Notes: generated by a model from the sequence alone, not told the origin. Shown: positions 45,045 to 53,960, counted from the stretch's first letter. The stretch is 64,000 nucleotides of DNA from Azotimanducus sp963663145 (GCA_963663145.1 OY760134.1:2852001-2916000), one strand, 5' to 3'. Numbers and translations: made by a program.

Positions 45045-46409
45045 ATGCGCACCTATCTGCAGACCCTAGATACCGACCAACTCCTGGCAGATCATCCGAT
45101 CGGCGATGAATTTACCGAGCTGGCTCGGAGCTTGAGCCGAGACGAACTCTTCGCGCGCCAAGACCGGCTCTTTCGTCGTTGCCTCGCGCGTGCTTGGCAG
45201 ACCGGCTTCTATCGGCGTCTTTGGGGCGGACGCGGCATAGAACCCGGCGACATTCAAGGTCTCGGAGACATCGCCAAACTGCCGGTGTTCGACAAGGCGG
45301 ATCTCATGGAGAGTATTGACGCGCATCCGCCGCTTGGTGACTTTGGTGGATTCGAAGTATCGGATGAATCACGCCAACCGGTCATACTGCACACCACCAG
45401 CGGCACCACCGGTACGCCGCAAGTGCTGCTCTTCGGCGCTAAATCGAGGGAAGTGCAAAACCTCTTGCTTGGAAGGGCCTACCGCATGCAGGGCGTGGGT
45501 ACGGGCGACGTGGTGCATTCGGTCTATGGACACGGGCTCATCAACGGTGGGCACTACATACGCGAAGCCTTCCTGCACTGGTCCAACGCCCTCTTCCTGT
45601 CCGCTGGCACCGGCATCGAGACGCGTTCGGTTCGTCAAGTGGAAATCATGCGCGATTTCAAGGTCACCGTGCTCGTCGGCTTCGCCGACTATCTCAAACG
45701 CTTGGCGGACGTGGCGGCCGAAGAGGGATGCAAGGATGACATCCACATCCGCCTCATTAGCGGGCAAATGGGACGCGAGGACCAGGCGCTGATTTCAGAC
45801 CTTTGGGGCGGCGCCGAGTGCTTTGACTGGTACGGGGTCGGCGATACGGGCGTAATCGCCGCCGAGGCCGCCGACCATGATGGGCTCTATGTCATGGAAG
45901 ATGCCCATTTCCTCGAAGTCTTGGACACCGATCAGGGACTGCCGGTTACCACCGGAGAGGCGGGAGATCTGGTCTGTACTTGCCTCTTTAAGGACGACAT
46001 CTATCCAATCATTCGCTTCAACACCCACGACGTTTCCGCAGAGATCACCGGAACCTCCAGCTTGGGGTTTGGCTTTCGCCGCATCGAGGGCTTCCTCGGT
46101 CGAAGCGACAACATGGTGAAGGTGAAGGGCATCAATCTGTTTCCACAAGCCCTTGGCCCGCTGCTCGATGAAATCCCGGAATTCCTCGGCGAGTATGTGT
46201 GCCGGGTCACCAAGTCTGGTGACTTTCTGCTTGAACTCGAAGTCTCTGAACAAAGCCAAGACCTCTCCAAACGAATCGGCGCACTGCTCAAAGCCAAGCT
46301 CGGCATCGCGATCAACATCCGCTTCGCGCACAAGGGACAAACCGCCGCGCTGACGGGTGTCGAGCATCGGCAGAAGCCCATTCGACTCATCGACGAGCGC
46401 AACCCATGA
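45045..46409 (+). CDS. Phenylacetate-CoA ligase-like (PaaK) AMP-forming enzyme
   Basis: The 454-residue adenylate-forming enzyme contains TTSGTTGTPQVLLFGAKS (the P-loop-like ATP motif), YGHGLINGGHYIREAF, WYGVGDTGVIAAEA and GRSDNMVKVKGINLFPQAL, the hinge region of PaaK proteins. It activates an aryl or acyl carboxylate to its CoA thioester via an adenylate. It lies 13 bases after MmgE/PrpD and its stop overlaps the YciI-like start (ATGA). The carboxylate substrate is unknown. Confidence 0.88.
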   Translation: MRTYLQTLDTDQLLADHPIGDEFTELARSLSRDELFARQDRLFRRCLARAWQTGFYRRLWGGRGIEPGDIQGLGDIAKLPVFDKADLMESIDAHPPLGDFGGFEVSDESRQPVILHTTSGTTGTPQVLLFGAKSREVQNLLLGRAYRMQGVGTGDVVHSVYGHGLINGGHYIREAFLHWSNALFLSAGTGIETRSVRQVEIMRDFKVTVLVGFADYLKRLADVAAEEGCKDDIHIRLISGQMGREDQALISDLWGGAECFDWYGVGDTGVIAAEAADHDGLYVMEDAHFLEVLDTDQGLPVTTGEAGDLVCTCLFKDDIYPIIRFNTHDVSAEITGTSSLGFGFRRIEGFLGRSDNMVKVKGINLFPQALGPLLDEIPEFLGEYVCRVTKSGDFLLELEVSEQSQDLSKRIGALLKAKLGIAINIRFAHKGQTAALTGVEHRQKPIRLIDERNP

Positions 46410-46801
46410 GCTCGCCGCCACAGGAATCCCCGCAGACTACGCGGCAGCCGTTCGTGCTCTTGTGTCGAGACGGGCCACAAGCCAAGTCGCTGCGACAAGA
46501 TCTCTTGGATACCCACCTTGAATTCGTCGCCGCCCATATCGAGCGATACCTAGTGGCGGGTCCACTCAAACCGCCAAGCGCGGGCGCAGGCCAAGAGGAC
46601 ATGAGTGGTTCCTTGTTCGTGGTCTACGCCGAAGATGAGCGGGAGCTCGTGGAATTCATGTCTGCGGACCCCTACTATGCCAGCGGAATGTATGAGCGCA
46701 TCGAGATCTTCTCCTTTCATGTCGCCGCCGGTAGCGCCGTTGGCGGCTGCGCTTGGTTGTCCGAGGAAGACCCCGCTCAACACACGCATCCAAGCCCATG
46801 A
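46406..46801 (+). CDS. YciI-like domain protein
   Basis: The 131-residue protein carries a YciI pattern: FVLLCRDGPQAKSLRQDLL, THLEFVAAHIERYLVAGPLK and GSLFVVYAEDERELVEFM with DPYYASGMYERIEIF. Members are dimeric alpha/beta barrels, some of them dechlorinating or muconolactone-isomerase-like, most of unknown role. Both ends overlap neighbours by ATGA, so it belongs firmly to the operon. An isomerase or lactone/enol-handling function is only inferred. Confidence 0.78.
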   Translation: MSSPPQESPQTTRQPFVLLCRDGPQAKSLRQDLLDTHLEFVAAHIERYLVAGPLKPPSAGAGQEDMSGSLFVVYAEDERELVEFMSADPYYASGMYERIEIFSFHVAAGSAVGGCAWLSEEDPAQHTHPSP

Positions 46802-48102
46802 AGGCTGATCTTCTGGCATTGGACGCCTGCTCGCTCGCAGCGGCCTTTCGACGCGCCGAAGCACAGCCGCAAGAGCTTCTGCGCGCCTGCCTTGGGCGAA
46901 TAGGGCAACTCGACGCCAGCCTCTGCGTGTTCAACGCGCTCGTCCCCTACGAAGAGTTGCTGCGTCAAGCCAAACAAGCGTCCCTGCGCTATACCAGCGG
47001 CGCTCCGCTGTCTCCGCTCGATGGCGTGCCCTTCGCCGTCAAGGCAAATATCGCCATTGGCAGATGTCCTTGGCATGCCGGCATAGCGGCACTCGCCAGC
47101 CGATACGCCATAGCGGATTCCGCAGCGGTCGCCACCCTCCGTGAGGCGGGGATGATTCCGATCGGCATAGTCAATATGCATGAAGCCGCCTTGGGCGTGA
47201 CCACGGACAACTGGGCCTTTGGACGAACGCTCAACCCCCGCAACCCGAATCACATACCCGGAGGATCTTCAGGCGGCAGCGCCGCCGCCGTGGCCGCCGG
47301 CATGGTGCCAATCGCCCTCGGCACGGATGACATGGGATCCGTGCGGCTACCTTCGGCGTTTTGTGGAATCATCGGCTACAAGCCCGGTTTCGGCAGGATT
47401 CCGGTCGATGGGCTCGTTCCGCTCACGCCACGCCTCGACCATATAGGCGTGCACGCACGCAGCATTGCGGATGTTCGCGCGATCATGGGCCTGTTTGGCG
47501 AGGAGGTGAATGCGGCTGGATCGTCACCCTCTTATGTGACTTGGAATCTTCCCGCTGAAGCGACCCTCGCACCGATGGTCGAAGCGGCATTCGCGGAACT
47601 GATCCGCCGAGTCGAATTGGGACAGCCACTCGACTGGCAAGACGTGGATCTTTCCGCTTGGCGAAGGGCTGGACTGCTGCTCTGCGAACGTGATGCTCAA
47701 GAAACTTTCGTCGAACCCCTTGAGTACTGCCCTGAAGGATTCGGCGACGAGTTCCGTGCCCTGATCGATTGGGCTAAGCAAGTGCCGTCAAGCAAGTTCG
47801 AGCGCGCCGAAGCTCTGATTAGCGAAGCAGGCAATCGGCTGCGTCATGACCTTCAGCACCAATTGCTCTTGAGCCCGACGGCACCCATCACCGCACCGGG
47901 CATCGATGATGAGGTGCCGCACGACATCCCCAATTTGACCGTACCGGCAAATTTCGCTGGTGTTCCAAGCATCTCCGTGCCAATGCCGGACTCAGAGTCA
48001 GCCCTGCCTGTAGGCCTGCAAATCACCGGCCTGAAGGCATCAGAGGTGCTGCAAGCCGCCGAAGACTTCTGCCCCAGTGTCGTTCCGGCGACGGAAATAT
48101 GA
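46798..48102 (+). CDS. Amidase-signature family hydrolase
   Basis: The 434-residue protein has the amidase signature: LDGVPFAVKANIA with the catalytic Lys, PGGSSGGSAAAVAAGM with the cis-Ser, and GTDDMGSVRLPSAFCG with the nucleophile Ser (usual form GTDTGGSIR). All three catalytic residues are kept, although two glycines near the nucleophile are changed. It hydrolyses an amide or ester, perhaps a ureido or allophanate-like product of the PuuE-type enzyme at the operon head. It is the last operon gene; a hairpin follows. Confidence 0.87.
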   Translation: MKADLLALDACSLAAAFRRAEAQPQELLRACLGRIGQLDASLCVFNALVPYEELLRQAKQASLRYTSGAPLSPLDGVPFAVKANIAIGRCPWHAGIAALASRYAIADSAAVATLREAGMIPIGIVNMHEAALGVTTDNWAFGRTLNPRNPNHIPGGSSGGSAAAVAAGMVPIALGTDDMGSVRLPSAFCGIIGYKPGFGRIPVDGLVPLTPRLDHIGVHARSIADVRAIMGLFGEEVNAAGSSPSYVTWNLPAEATLAPMVEAAFAELIRRVELGQPLDWQDVDLSAWRRAGLLLCERDAQETFVEPLEYCPEGFGDEFRALIDWAKQVPSSKFERAEALISEAGNRLRHDLQHQLLLSPTAPITAPGIDDEVPHDIPNLTVPANFAGVPSISVPMPDSESALPVGLQITGLKASEVLQAAEDFCPSVVPATEI

Positions 48103-48129
48103 ATGGCGAGGTTGCAACAAACAACCTCG
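48102..48129. terminator. Candidate terminator/attenuator hairpin after the amidase gene
   Basis: CGAGGTTG at 48107-48114 pairs exactly with CAACCTCG at 48122-48129 around a 7-nt loop. No T-run follows on either strand. AATGGCGAGGT (48102-48112) is also the exact reverse complement of ACCTCGCCATT at 48195-48205, which lies in the 3' end of the convergent Rieske gene, so two alternative hairpins compete for the same arm. Confidence 0.4.
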
Positions 48130-48187
48130 TGATCGAAGGCCCTGCTTGTTCTGGGCGTGTTCATTTGCTTGCAAGCGCTTTGATAGG

Positions 48188-49573
48188 TCAAGGGACCTCG
48201 CCATTTAGGTATTTCTCCACCCTCTGCTGTAAGAATCTTGCGCGCACTTCTTGGTAGTTGCCGAGCGTCTGCCCTGGTTTTCGGCTGCATTTGAAGCCTC
48301 GTGTTTGGGCAGCCATGTTGCCCGTATCCTGATCATAGACGGCACCGAGGCGGCCTAAGCCTTCGGCGACCGTGTAGGAATCGTCCACATCGAGTTCGAT
48401 GGGTTCGGGCGGAGGCGGCACCTTGCCACCCGGAGCGACAGGTCGCAGCATCAGCAGGTCGAAAGTGCAATAGTCCGGATCGTCGGCATCGGGCCGGAAT
48501 CTGTAGACCATGGGCAGAGAAAGCCCGGGAAAGAAAAAGGCGTTGGGAAACAGGAAATACTCGATGGAGTCGAGGGTCAAGCAGGTGGGGTAGTGCGAAA
48601 AATCCTGGCCGTAGGCTTCGCCAAGCGTACGTTTAAGATGATCGGCGTAGAAGTCCCTTGCGGTCATTCCGCCTGGTACTCGCGGCGTCTCCTCACCTTC
48701 CACGCCGCGCACCCACATGCGATCCAAGAGCTGCTGTTCTGTTTGCGGCGGATGCACGCGCGGATTCGGAGACCCAATGGTATGAATAAATCGGGTCACC
48801 GTGTCGCCAAGTACATCATATTGAGTAGTGACCTCACTACCCGGCATGCCTCCGGCGTGCGTCTCTTTCACATGATAGGCTTCAAGAAACGCTTCCGCCG
48901 CGGCTTTCCAATTGGTTGGCAAACGCTTCTGTACATGCGTTTCCACATACCGATCCTCAATGCCGAGGTTTGCAAAATGGTGCTTGAGAACGCCGAGATG
49001 CTCTTCGAGCGGGGGCGCTTCCGGGTCAAAGTTGACGAACACGAATCCGAACCAGAGAGCGACCTTGACTTCCGTGAGGCTATGCGTCTTGGCACCGGCG
49101 TGTGGAAAGTCCCAATTCTCCGGCAACTCGATCAGTTTCCCTTCAAGCGAATAGACCCAGCCGTGAAATGGGCATCGCAGGTTTTGCGAAAATCCACAGC
49201 TCCCCGGTTGCTTGAGCTGGGTACCACGGTGCATGCAGACGTTGTAGAAGGCCTTAATGTCTCCTTTTTCGGTGCGCAAGATCACTGCAGACAAGTGCCC
49301 TATGTCATACACAAAGAAGTCCCCGGGCTCGGGAATGTGCTCCGTGCGACATGCCCACTGCCAGACTCTCGGCCAAAGGGTTTCAAACTCGGCAGCCAAG
49401 CGTTCTTTCGAGGTGTAGTTGCTGTAGGGGATGTCCTCATCGCCGAGAAACTGGTATGACTCCGCCTTCAGCGGCGCCGGCACGCTTGAGTGATCTCGCT
49501 CCAGCAATTCTTGCAAGCTCGGTCCAGGCTCTCTCGCTTCTCCCGGAGCGAGTTGAGATCGCGTTGATGCCAT
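48188..49573 (-). CDS. Aromatic-ring-hydroxylating dioxygenase alpha subunit (Rieske non-heme iron oxygenase)
   Basis: The 461-residue protein has a Rieske [2Fe-2S] domain with CMHRGTQL and CGFSQNLRCPFHGW (C-x-H and C-x2-H). The catalytic SRPBCC domain has EAFLEAYHVKETHAG, the His-x4-His iron site, with a later acidic ligand. Such subunits hydroxylate or demethylate aromatics or lipids with electrons from a reductase. No ferredoxin reductase gene is nearby. It is convergent with the catabolic operon and follows the GNAT gene by 49 bases on the same strand. Confidence 0.9.
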   Translation of the reverse strand: MASTRSQLAPGEAREPGPSLQELLERDHSSVPAPLKAESYQFLGDEDIPYSNYTSKERLAAEFETLWPRVWQWACRTEHIPEPGDFFVYDIGHLSAVILRTEKGDIKAFYNVCMHRGTQLKQPGSCGFSQNLRCPFHGWVYSLEGKLIELPENWDFPHAGAKTHSLTEVKVALWFGFVFVNFDPEAPPLEEHLGVLKHHFANLGIEDRYVETHVQKRLPTNWKAAAEAFLEAYHVKETHAGGMPGSEVTTQYDVLGDTVTRFIHTIGSPNPRVHPPQTEQQLLDRMWVRGVEGEETPRVPGGMTARDFYADHLKRTLGEAYGQDFSHYPTCLTLDSIEYFLFPNAFFFPGLSLPMVYRFRPDADDPDYCTFDLLMLRPVAPGGKVPPPPEPIELDVDDSYTVAEGLGRLGAVYDQDTGNMAAQTRGFKCSRKPGQTLGNYQEVRARFLQQRVEKYLNGEVP

Positions 49574-49622
49574 GACTCTTCTCCCGACTCATGCGTTTGG
49601 GTCTGTGAGTGCACTTACTCTA

Positions 49623-50054
49623 TCACTCAGAATAGGTGGTGAAGCACAGCCTCTCTGATTGCACAGGTACGAATCCGTAGCGCAGAAAAAGGCTCCGAGC
49701 CAGGTGCCGTTCAGGTAGTTCGATGATTACCTCGGCCGCGCCTCGGGACTCCGCTACGCCAACCGCATGGCCGATCATCCAATACCCAAGCCCTTGTCCA
49801 CGCGCTTCCGGCATGACAGCCAAGCGCAGGATATGCCACGTCATGGAATCCTGTTCCGGTGCCTTGAGAAGATAGCCTGCGAGCACCCTACCGTCATGCC
49901 TGACGATGCGCATGAGCTCGGCGATGTCGTTCTCGTGGGAACGAAACTCCTCCAAGCACAACAATTCCCACGGAATCTCGTCCGGTCTCGGACGAACCAC
50001 CGAGACGCCTCGCGGGTCGATTTGGATTCCCCTCACCGCACCAAGCGGAGCCAA
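49623..50054 (-). CDS. GNAT-family acetyltransferase
   Basis: The 143-residue protein contains LRLAVMPEARGQGLGYWMI, the acetyl-CoA-binding motif A (RGQGLG matches R/Q-x-x-G-x-G/A), and ERHLARSLFLRYGFVPV, motif B. The acceptor is unknown. Its first 22 bases overlap the end of the upstream DUF7832-like gene, indicating coupling. The initiator may instead lie near 50006, where the conserved domain begins. Confidence 0.82.
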   Translation of the reverse strand: MAPLGAVRGIQIDPRGVSVVRPRPDEIPWELLCLEEFRSHENDIAELMRIVRHDGRVLAGYLLKAPEQDSMTWHILRLAVMPEARGQGLGYWMIGHAVGVAESRGAAEVIIELPERHLARSLFLRYGFVPVQSERLCFTTYSE

Positions 50055-50521
50055 GGTCGCTTGGCCGATTGTTTGCGCCGCTTCGAAAAGAGGTTGACCA
50101 AGGAAGACTTGACCGGAGACGAAAGCGTGTCTCGCCAGCGTCTGGTCAGAATCGGCGCGACGAGATCATAGGCACTCCAAGAATCATCTACGCCGTACGG
50201 ACACTCTGGATCAAGTCCGAGCGCCTGCGCGTAGTCGGCCAAATATTCATGGTAATAGTTGTGTGCGAATTTCTGTCCCTTCGAGCAGAGCATGTCGGGC
50301 TTGAGTTGCCCGCCGGCTATGCGTACCAGTAATTCGCTGCCGTCAAGCTCGCGCACCCGCACTCTGAGCAACAAGTCCGCGTGCTGTCGCTTCAACTGTT
50401 CCGAAACCAAATCGTGATTGACGCACCAAGCAAGGAACACGCCTATGTGCATGGCGGCGCGGTCAGGCGCGCCCGCCGCATTGAGGTGCGTGCTCAGCTC
50501 ATCAATGATGTCGCCTTGCAT
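50033..50521 (-). CDS. DUF7832-like hypothetical protein
   Basis: The 162-residue protein has HIGVFLAWCVNHDLVSEQL near residue 27, followed by VRELDGSELLVRIAGGQL and AHNYYHEYLADYAQALG. The pattern resembles a family of small proteins of unknown function that often start HIG.FLAW. A basic tail (KRRKQSAKRPW) ends it. It lies 23 bases after the PLP enzyme gene and overlaps the GNAT gene. Family name is from memory of the pattern; function is unknown. Confidence 0.6.
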   Translation of the reverse strand: MQGDIIDELSTHLNAAGAPDRAAMHIGVFLAWCVNHDLVSEQLKRQHADLLLRVRVRELDGSELLVRIAGGQLKPDMLCSKGQKFAHNYYHEYLADYAQALGLDPECPYGVDDSWSAYDLVAPILTRRWRDTLSSPVKSSLVNLFSKRRKQSAKRPWLRLVR

Positions 50522-50544
50522 AAAGAGCCTCTCGAAGGCGAGCG

Positions 50545-51708
50545 CTATGCCTGCTCCAAGGCTTGATCAAGATCATCTTTGAGGTCCTCAATATCTTCGA
50601 TGCCGACACTGACACGAATCAAGGAATCCGTCACGCCGGCCGCTTCGCGCATGTCCTTGGGCATACTCGCGTGAGTCATGAGGGCGGGGTGTTCGATCAA
50701 GGATTCGACACCACCGAGGCTCTCGGCCAAGATGAATACGCTTGTCGCGCGCAAAACCCTTCTCGCCGCCTCCAAGCCGCCCTTGATGTCGAAGGCGAGC
50801 ATCCCGCCGAAGCCCGACATCTGCTTGAGCGCAATCTCGTGCTGCGGATGTTCGGCCAGCCCGGGGTAGTAGACCCGAGTCACCTTGGGATGATCGCTCA
50901 GCCACTCGGCGAGGGCCAAAGCGTTACTCTCATGGGCACGCATGCGAACGTCGAGTGTCCTCAAGCTCCGCAGACTCAGCCAAGCATCGAAAGTCGCCTG
51001 AATAACGCCGAGCGCATTGGAGATATATGCCAGCCTTTCTCCAATCTCGTCACTGTCCGTAATCATCACACCCGCCACCAAATCGCTATGACCATTCAGG
51101 TACTTGGTGGTCGAATGCACGACCAAGTCGGCGCCCAACTCAATGGGACGCTGAAAAACCGGGCTGAGATAGGTGTTGTCAACGGCCAGCAGCGCGCCAT
51201 TTTCATGCGCCACTTCAGATGCGGCTGCAATATCGACAATCTTGGTCAGAGGATTGGAGGGCGTCTCCACCCACACCATGCGCGTGTTGTCTCGCATCGC
51301 AGCGCGCAAATTGTCGATGTTGGTCATGTCCACATAGGTGAACTCAAGCCCAAATGACGTGAAGAGTCGATCAAACAGACGCACCGTGCCTCCGTAGAGG
51401 TCATCGCAGGCGACGACATGGTCTCCCTTGCCAAGCAGGAACATGCTGGTGCCCGTAGCGAGATTGCCGGAGGCGGTGGCAAATCCATGGCGAGCTCCTT
51501 CAAGATTCGCGATACAAGCCTCGAAAGCCGCGCGCGTCGGATTGCCGCTACGCGAGTATTCATAGCCCTTGTGCTCGCCCGGCGCAGGCTGCTCGAAGGT
51601 AGAGGTGAGAAAGAGCGGCGTGATGACCGAGCCCGTCGCCTCATCCCGGTATTGACCGGCATGAATGGCCCGGGTGCGAAACCCACGCGCGTCGTCGTCT
51701 TTTGGCAT
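50545..51708 (-). CDS. Cystathionine gamma-lyase/synthase family PLP enzyme
   Basis: From ATG 51708 the protein has about 387 residues. It includes TRAIHAGQYRDEATGSV at the N-terminus, YEYSRSGNPTRAAFE, DDLYGGTVRLFDR, ETPSNPLTKIVDIAA and STTKYLNGHSD, with the PLP-binding Lys in TTKY. LIEHPALMTHASMP and LIRVSVGIEDIEDLKDDL close it. It performs gamma-elimination or gamma-replacement in cysteine/methionine interconversion; synthase and lyase cannot be separated here. The frame is open to 51741 upstream. Confidence 0.92.
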   Translation of the reverse strand: MPKDDDARGFRTRAIHAGQYRDEATGSVITPLFLTSTFEQPAPGEHKGYEYSRSGNPTRAAFEACIANLEGARHGFATASGNLATGTSMFLLGKGDHVVACDDLYGGTVRLFDRLFTSFGLEFTYVDMTNIDNLRAAMRDNTRMVWVETPSNPLTKIVDIAAASEVAHENGALLAVDNTYLSPVFQRPIELGADLVVHSTTKYLNGHSDLVAGVMITDSDEIGERLAYISNALGVIQATFDAWLSLRSLRTLDVRMRAHESNALALAEWLSDHPKVTRVYYPGLAEHPQHEIALKQMSGFGGMLAFDIKGGLEAARRVLRATSVFILAESLGGVESLIEHPALMTHASMPKDMREAAGVTDSLIRVSVGIEDIEDLKDDLDQALEQA

Positions 51709-51822
51709 AGCTCCGCCAACTGCCCTTTCCGACTCACGCATACGCGAGCACCGAATCCGGGCTGCTCTTACCTCAAATCAGGGAGCGGTATTGTAGCCGT
51801 GACTCGTCGGTCAGGAAAGAAG

Positions 51823-52455
51823 CTATTGAGGCTGCGGAACGTACCGTAGATAAGGTTTTTCGGCGCGCCAGCCTTCGGGGAACTTCTCCTTCGCGTCTTC
51901 ATCCGACACCGAGGGCACGATAATCACCTCCTCACCATGCTGCCAATTCACCGGTGTCGCCACGCTGTGCACGGCCGTGAGCTGCAGAGAATCGATGGTG
52001 CGCAGAATCTCGTCAAAATTCCGTCCGGTGCTGGCCGGATAAGTGATGGAGAGCTTAATCTTCTTGTCCGGGCCAATGACAAACACCGAACGCACGGTCA
52101 GGGTATCGTCCGCGTTGGGGTGGATCATGTCGTAAAGGCTCGCCACCTGACGGTCCGCATCGCCAATCAAAGGAAAGTTGAGTTCCACGCCTTGGGTGTC
52201 GGTAATGTCTTTAGACCATTCGACGTGATCCGATACGGGATCGACCGAAAGCCCCAGCACCTTGACATTTCTCTTCTCGAACTCGGACTTGAGCTTTGCG
52301 ACCTCACCAAGTTCGGTCGTGCACACGGGCGTAAAGTCTTTCGGGTGCGAAAAGAGGACCCCCCATCCATCGCCGAGATATTCGTGCAAGGTGATGGTGC
52401 CTTCGGTGGAGTCCGCCGTAAAGTTGGGTGCTTCGTCTCCGAGTTGTAGCGACAT
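51823..52455 (-). CDS. 1-Cys peroxiredoxin (Prx6/AhpC-TSA type)
   Basis: The 210-residue thiol peroxidase has GVLFSHPKDFTPVCTTELG with the peroxidatic Cys at about residue 45 and the Prx6-type HPKDFTPVCTTE stretch. VLGLSVDPVSDHVEWSKDI and GDADRQVASLYDMIHP follow. The C-terminal dimerisation arm (VNWQHGEEVIIVPSVSDEDA) is typical of Prx6. It reduces hydrogen and organic peroxides. A candidate operator lies upstream at 52479-52494. Confidence 0.94.
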   Translation of the reverse strand: MSLQLGDEAPNFTADSTEGTITLHEYLGDGWGVLFSHPKDFTPVCTTELGEVAKLKSEFEKRNVKVLGLSVDPVSDHVEWSKDITDTQGVELNFPLIGDADRQVASLYDMIHPNADDTLTVRSVFVIGPDKKIKLSITYPASTGRNFDEILRTIDSLQLTAVHSVATPVNWQHGEEVIIVPSVSDEDAKEKFPEGWRAEKPYLRYVPQPQ

Positions 52456-52478
52456 GGTGGGTTCCCCGGGTGGCGATT

Positions 52479-52494
52479 AGAATATGCCTATTCT
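52479..52494. promoter_or_regulatory. Inverted repeat upstream of the peroxiredoxin gene
   Basis: AGAATA at 52479-52484 and TATTCT at 52489-52494 are exact reverse complements around TGCC. The overlapping TTAG-N7-CTAT differs by one base from the OxyR half-site pattern ATAG-N7-CTAT, about 25-40 bases upstream of the start at 52455. A second half-site was not found. OxyR control would suit a peroxidase but is inference. Confidence 0.35.
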
Positions 52495-52569
52495 TCACCA
52501 GTTTTGCATATAACGCAAGTGAGCCTAATTTCCGGCTGCTTATTCCATTGGGCTATTACATGAACGGCG

Positions 52570-53109
52570 ATGTCTAGCGCCTATATCACACCCACCGGCC
52601 ACAAGGTGCTAACGGAGGAGCTCAAGTGGCTGTGGAAGCACAAGCGGCCCTACGCGACGCGCAAGGTCAAGGAAGCGGCCGCTCTTGGGGACCGCTCCGA
52701 AAACGCCGATTATCATTACAACAAGCGCTTGCTTCGAGAAATTGATCGCCGCATCGCGTATCTCTCCAAACGACTCGATGCCCTTCAAGTCGTTAGCCGC
52801 CCTCCAAAGGATCGAGCCCGCGTCTTCTTCGGCGCATGGATTGCGCTCGTGCGGCAAGAAGACAGAAAGGAGTATCGAATAGTGGGTCCAGACGAAATCG
52901 ACTTCGCGCCGCACTATGTAAGCATCGACGCACCTCTCGCCCGCGCCGCGATCGGCAAGCACCAAGGAGACGAAATAGAAGTTGCTTCCCAAGAGGGAAA
53001 TGCCCGCTGGCGAATCACGCGCATCGGCTACGCCGAGGACGGGGACGACCGTTCGCTCGACGAGAAGGCCCTCGTTCAGCGCTTTCAGCAATTCCCAATA
53101 GAGCTATGA
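52570..53109 (+). CDS. greB: Transcription elongation factor GreB
   Basis: The 179-residue protein has an N-terminal antiparallel coiled coil (YITPTGHKVLTEELKWLWK then AAALGDRSENADYHYNKR) with the acidic tip DRSENADY that enters the RNA polymerase secondary channel and stimulates transcript cleavage. The C-terminal FKBP-like domain contains YRIVGPDEID and IGKHQGDEIEV. The R-P-Y..RKVKEAA and REIDRRIAYL stretches match GreB rather than GreA. It is slightly longer than the E. coli protein and divergent from the peroxiredoxin gene. Confidence 0.93.
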   Translation: MSSAYITPTGHKVLTEELKWLWKHKRPYATRKVKEAAALGDRSENADYHYNKRLLREIDRRIAYLSKRLDALQVVSRPPKDRARVFFGAWIALVRQEDRKEYRIVGPDEIDFAPHYVSIDAPLARAAIGKHQGDEIEVASQEGNARWRITRIGYAEDGDDRSLDEKALVQRFQQFPIEL

Positions 53110-53173
53110 ACAGCATTCGCAGTTCATTGCGTAGAAGGCAAGGTGTCCAAGAACTTCGCTGGTGAACATCAAG

Positions 53174-53956
53174 ATGAAACGCCCTTATCTTTACCCCGCC
53201 CTGGTATCCGGTGCCTCGCTCTTGTTTGCCGGGGCGCTAGTCGCCAGCTCCGGAAAAGACGTGCATATGGAGTGGTTCAAGAAATCGGACGCTGCTGTCG
53301 AAATCGAAGACGTTCGCGAATCGGAGCGCCGACGGCTCAAAAGGCTTGACGAAGACGGTGATGGCAGCATCAGCCGCGACGAGTTTGCGTCCGGGTCGCC
53401 TTTTTGGCGCCCGAGACACGGCTTCCATTTGGCGGGGTTTGGTGTCGCGGCCATTGAGGAGGCCGCAGGTACTATGGAATCTCAAAGAGGCGTCGGACGA
53501 GTTTCTATGATGCCGCGATCAGAGCGCCGGATCGTCATACGCGAGCGCGATGGTGAGCATGCCGACATAGATGAGGCGGATGAGGTCGATATCGACTTCG
53601 ATCTTGGCCTTGCTTGGGATGGCATGCACTTTGGAATGACCCCCTGGCCCAATATTGACAGAAGCGAGTGGTTCAACATCGTCGATGCCAATGAAGATGG
53701 CGTATTGGACAGAGACGAGGTCTCCGCAGCGCGAGGGCGTTTGCGAGACCATGGTATCCAGCAGAGATTTGATATGCTTGATGCAAACAAGGATGGCGAA
53801 CTCAACGATGAGGACATCGATGCGCGTCTTGAAAAACTGCGGGCGCTGGACGAAGACGGCGATGGGTCCGTTTCTCCTCGTGAGCTGTCCGAAGTATTGC
53901 GCCTACTCGGCCACAATCGGATGCTGGATCAAACTCGCGCCATGAGGTTACGCTAG
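53174..53956 (+). CDS. Exported EF-hand protein with four EF loops
   Basis: The protein of about 260 residues begins with a signal anchor (YLYPALVSGASLLFAGALVA). Four EF-hand loops are visible: DEDGDGSISRDEF (about 60), DANEDGVLDRDEV (about 180), DANKDGELNDEDI (about 210) and DEDGDGSVSPREL (about 235). Positions 1, 3, 5 and 12 of the loops keep Ca ligands. It lies five bases before the ECF sigma factor. A GTG at 53162 is an alternative start. A calcium-sensing role in that sigma system is inferred. Confidence 0.82.
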   Translation: MKRPYLYPALVSGASLLFAGALVASSGKDVHMEWFKKSDAAVEIEDVRESERRRLKRLDEDGDGSISRDEFASGSPFWRPRHGFHLAGFGVAAIEEAAGTMESQRGVGRVSMMPRSERRIVIRERDGEHADIDEADEVDIDFDLGLAWDGMHFGMTPWPNIDRSEWFNIVDANEDGVLDRDEVSAARGRLRDHGIQQRFDMLDANKDGELNDEDIDARLEKLRALDEDGDGSVSPRELSEVLRLLGHNRMLDQTRAMRLR

Positions 53957-53960
53957 AAAC

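Noticed and set aside
48099..48257. 52-residue ORF overlapping the amidase stop by ATGA
   Set aside because: It runs into the convergent Rieske gene, contains both hairpin arms and has no recognisable domain; the overlap is probably chance.
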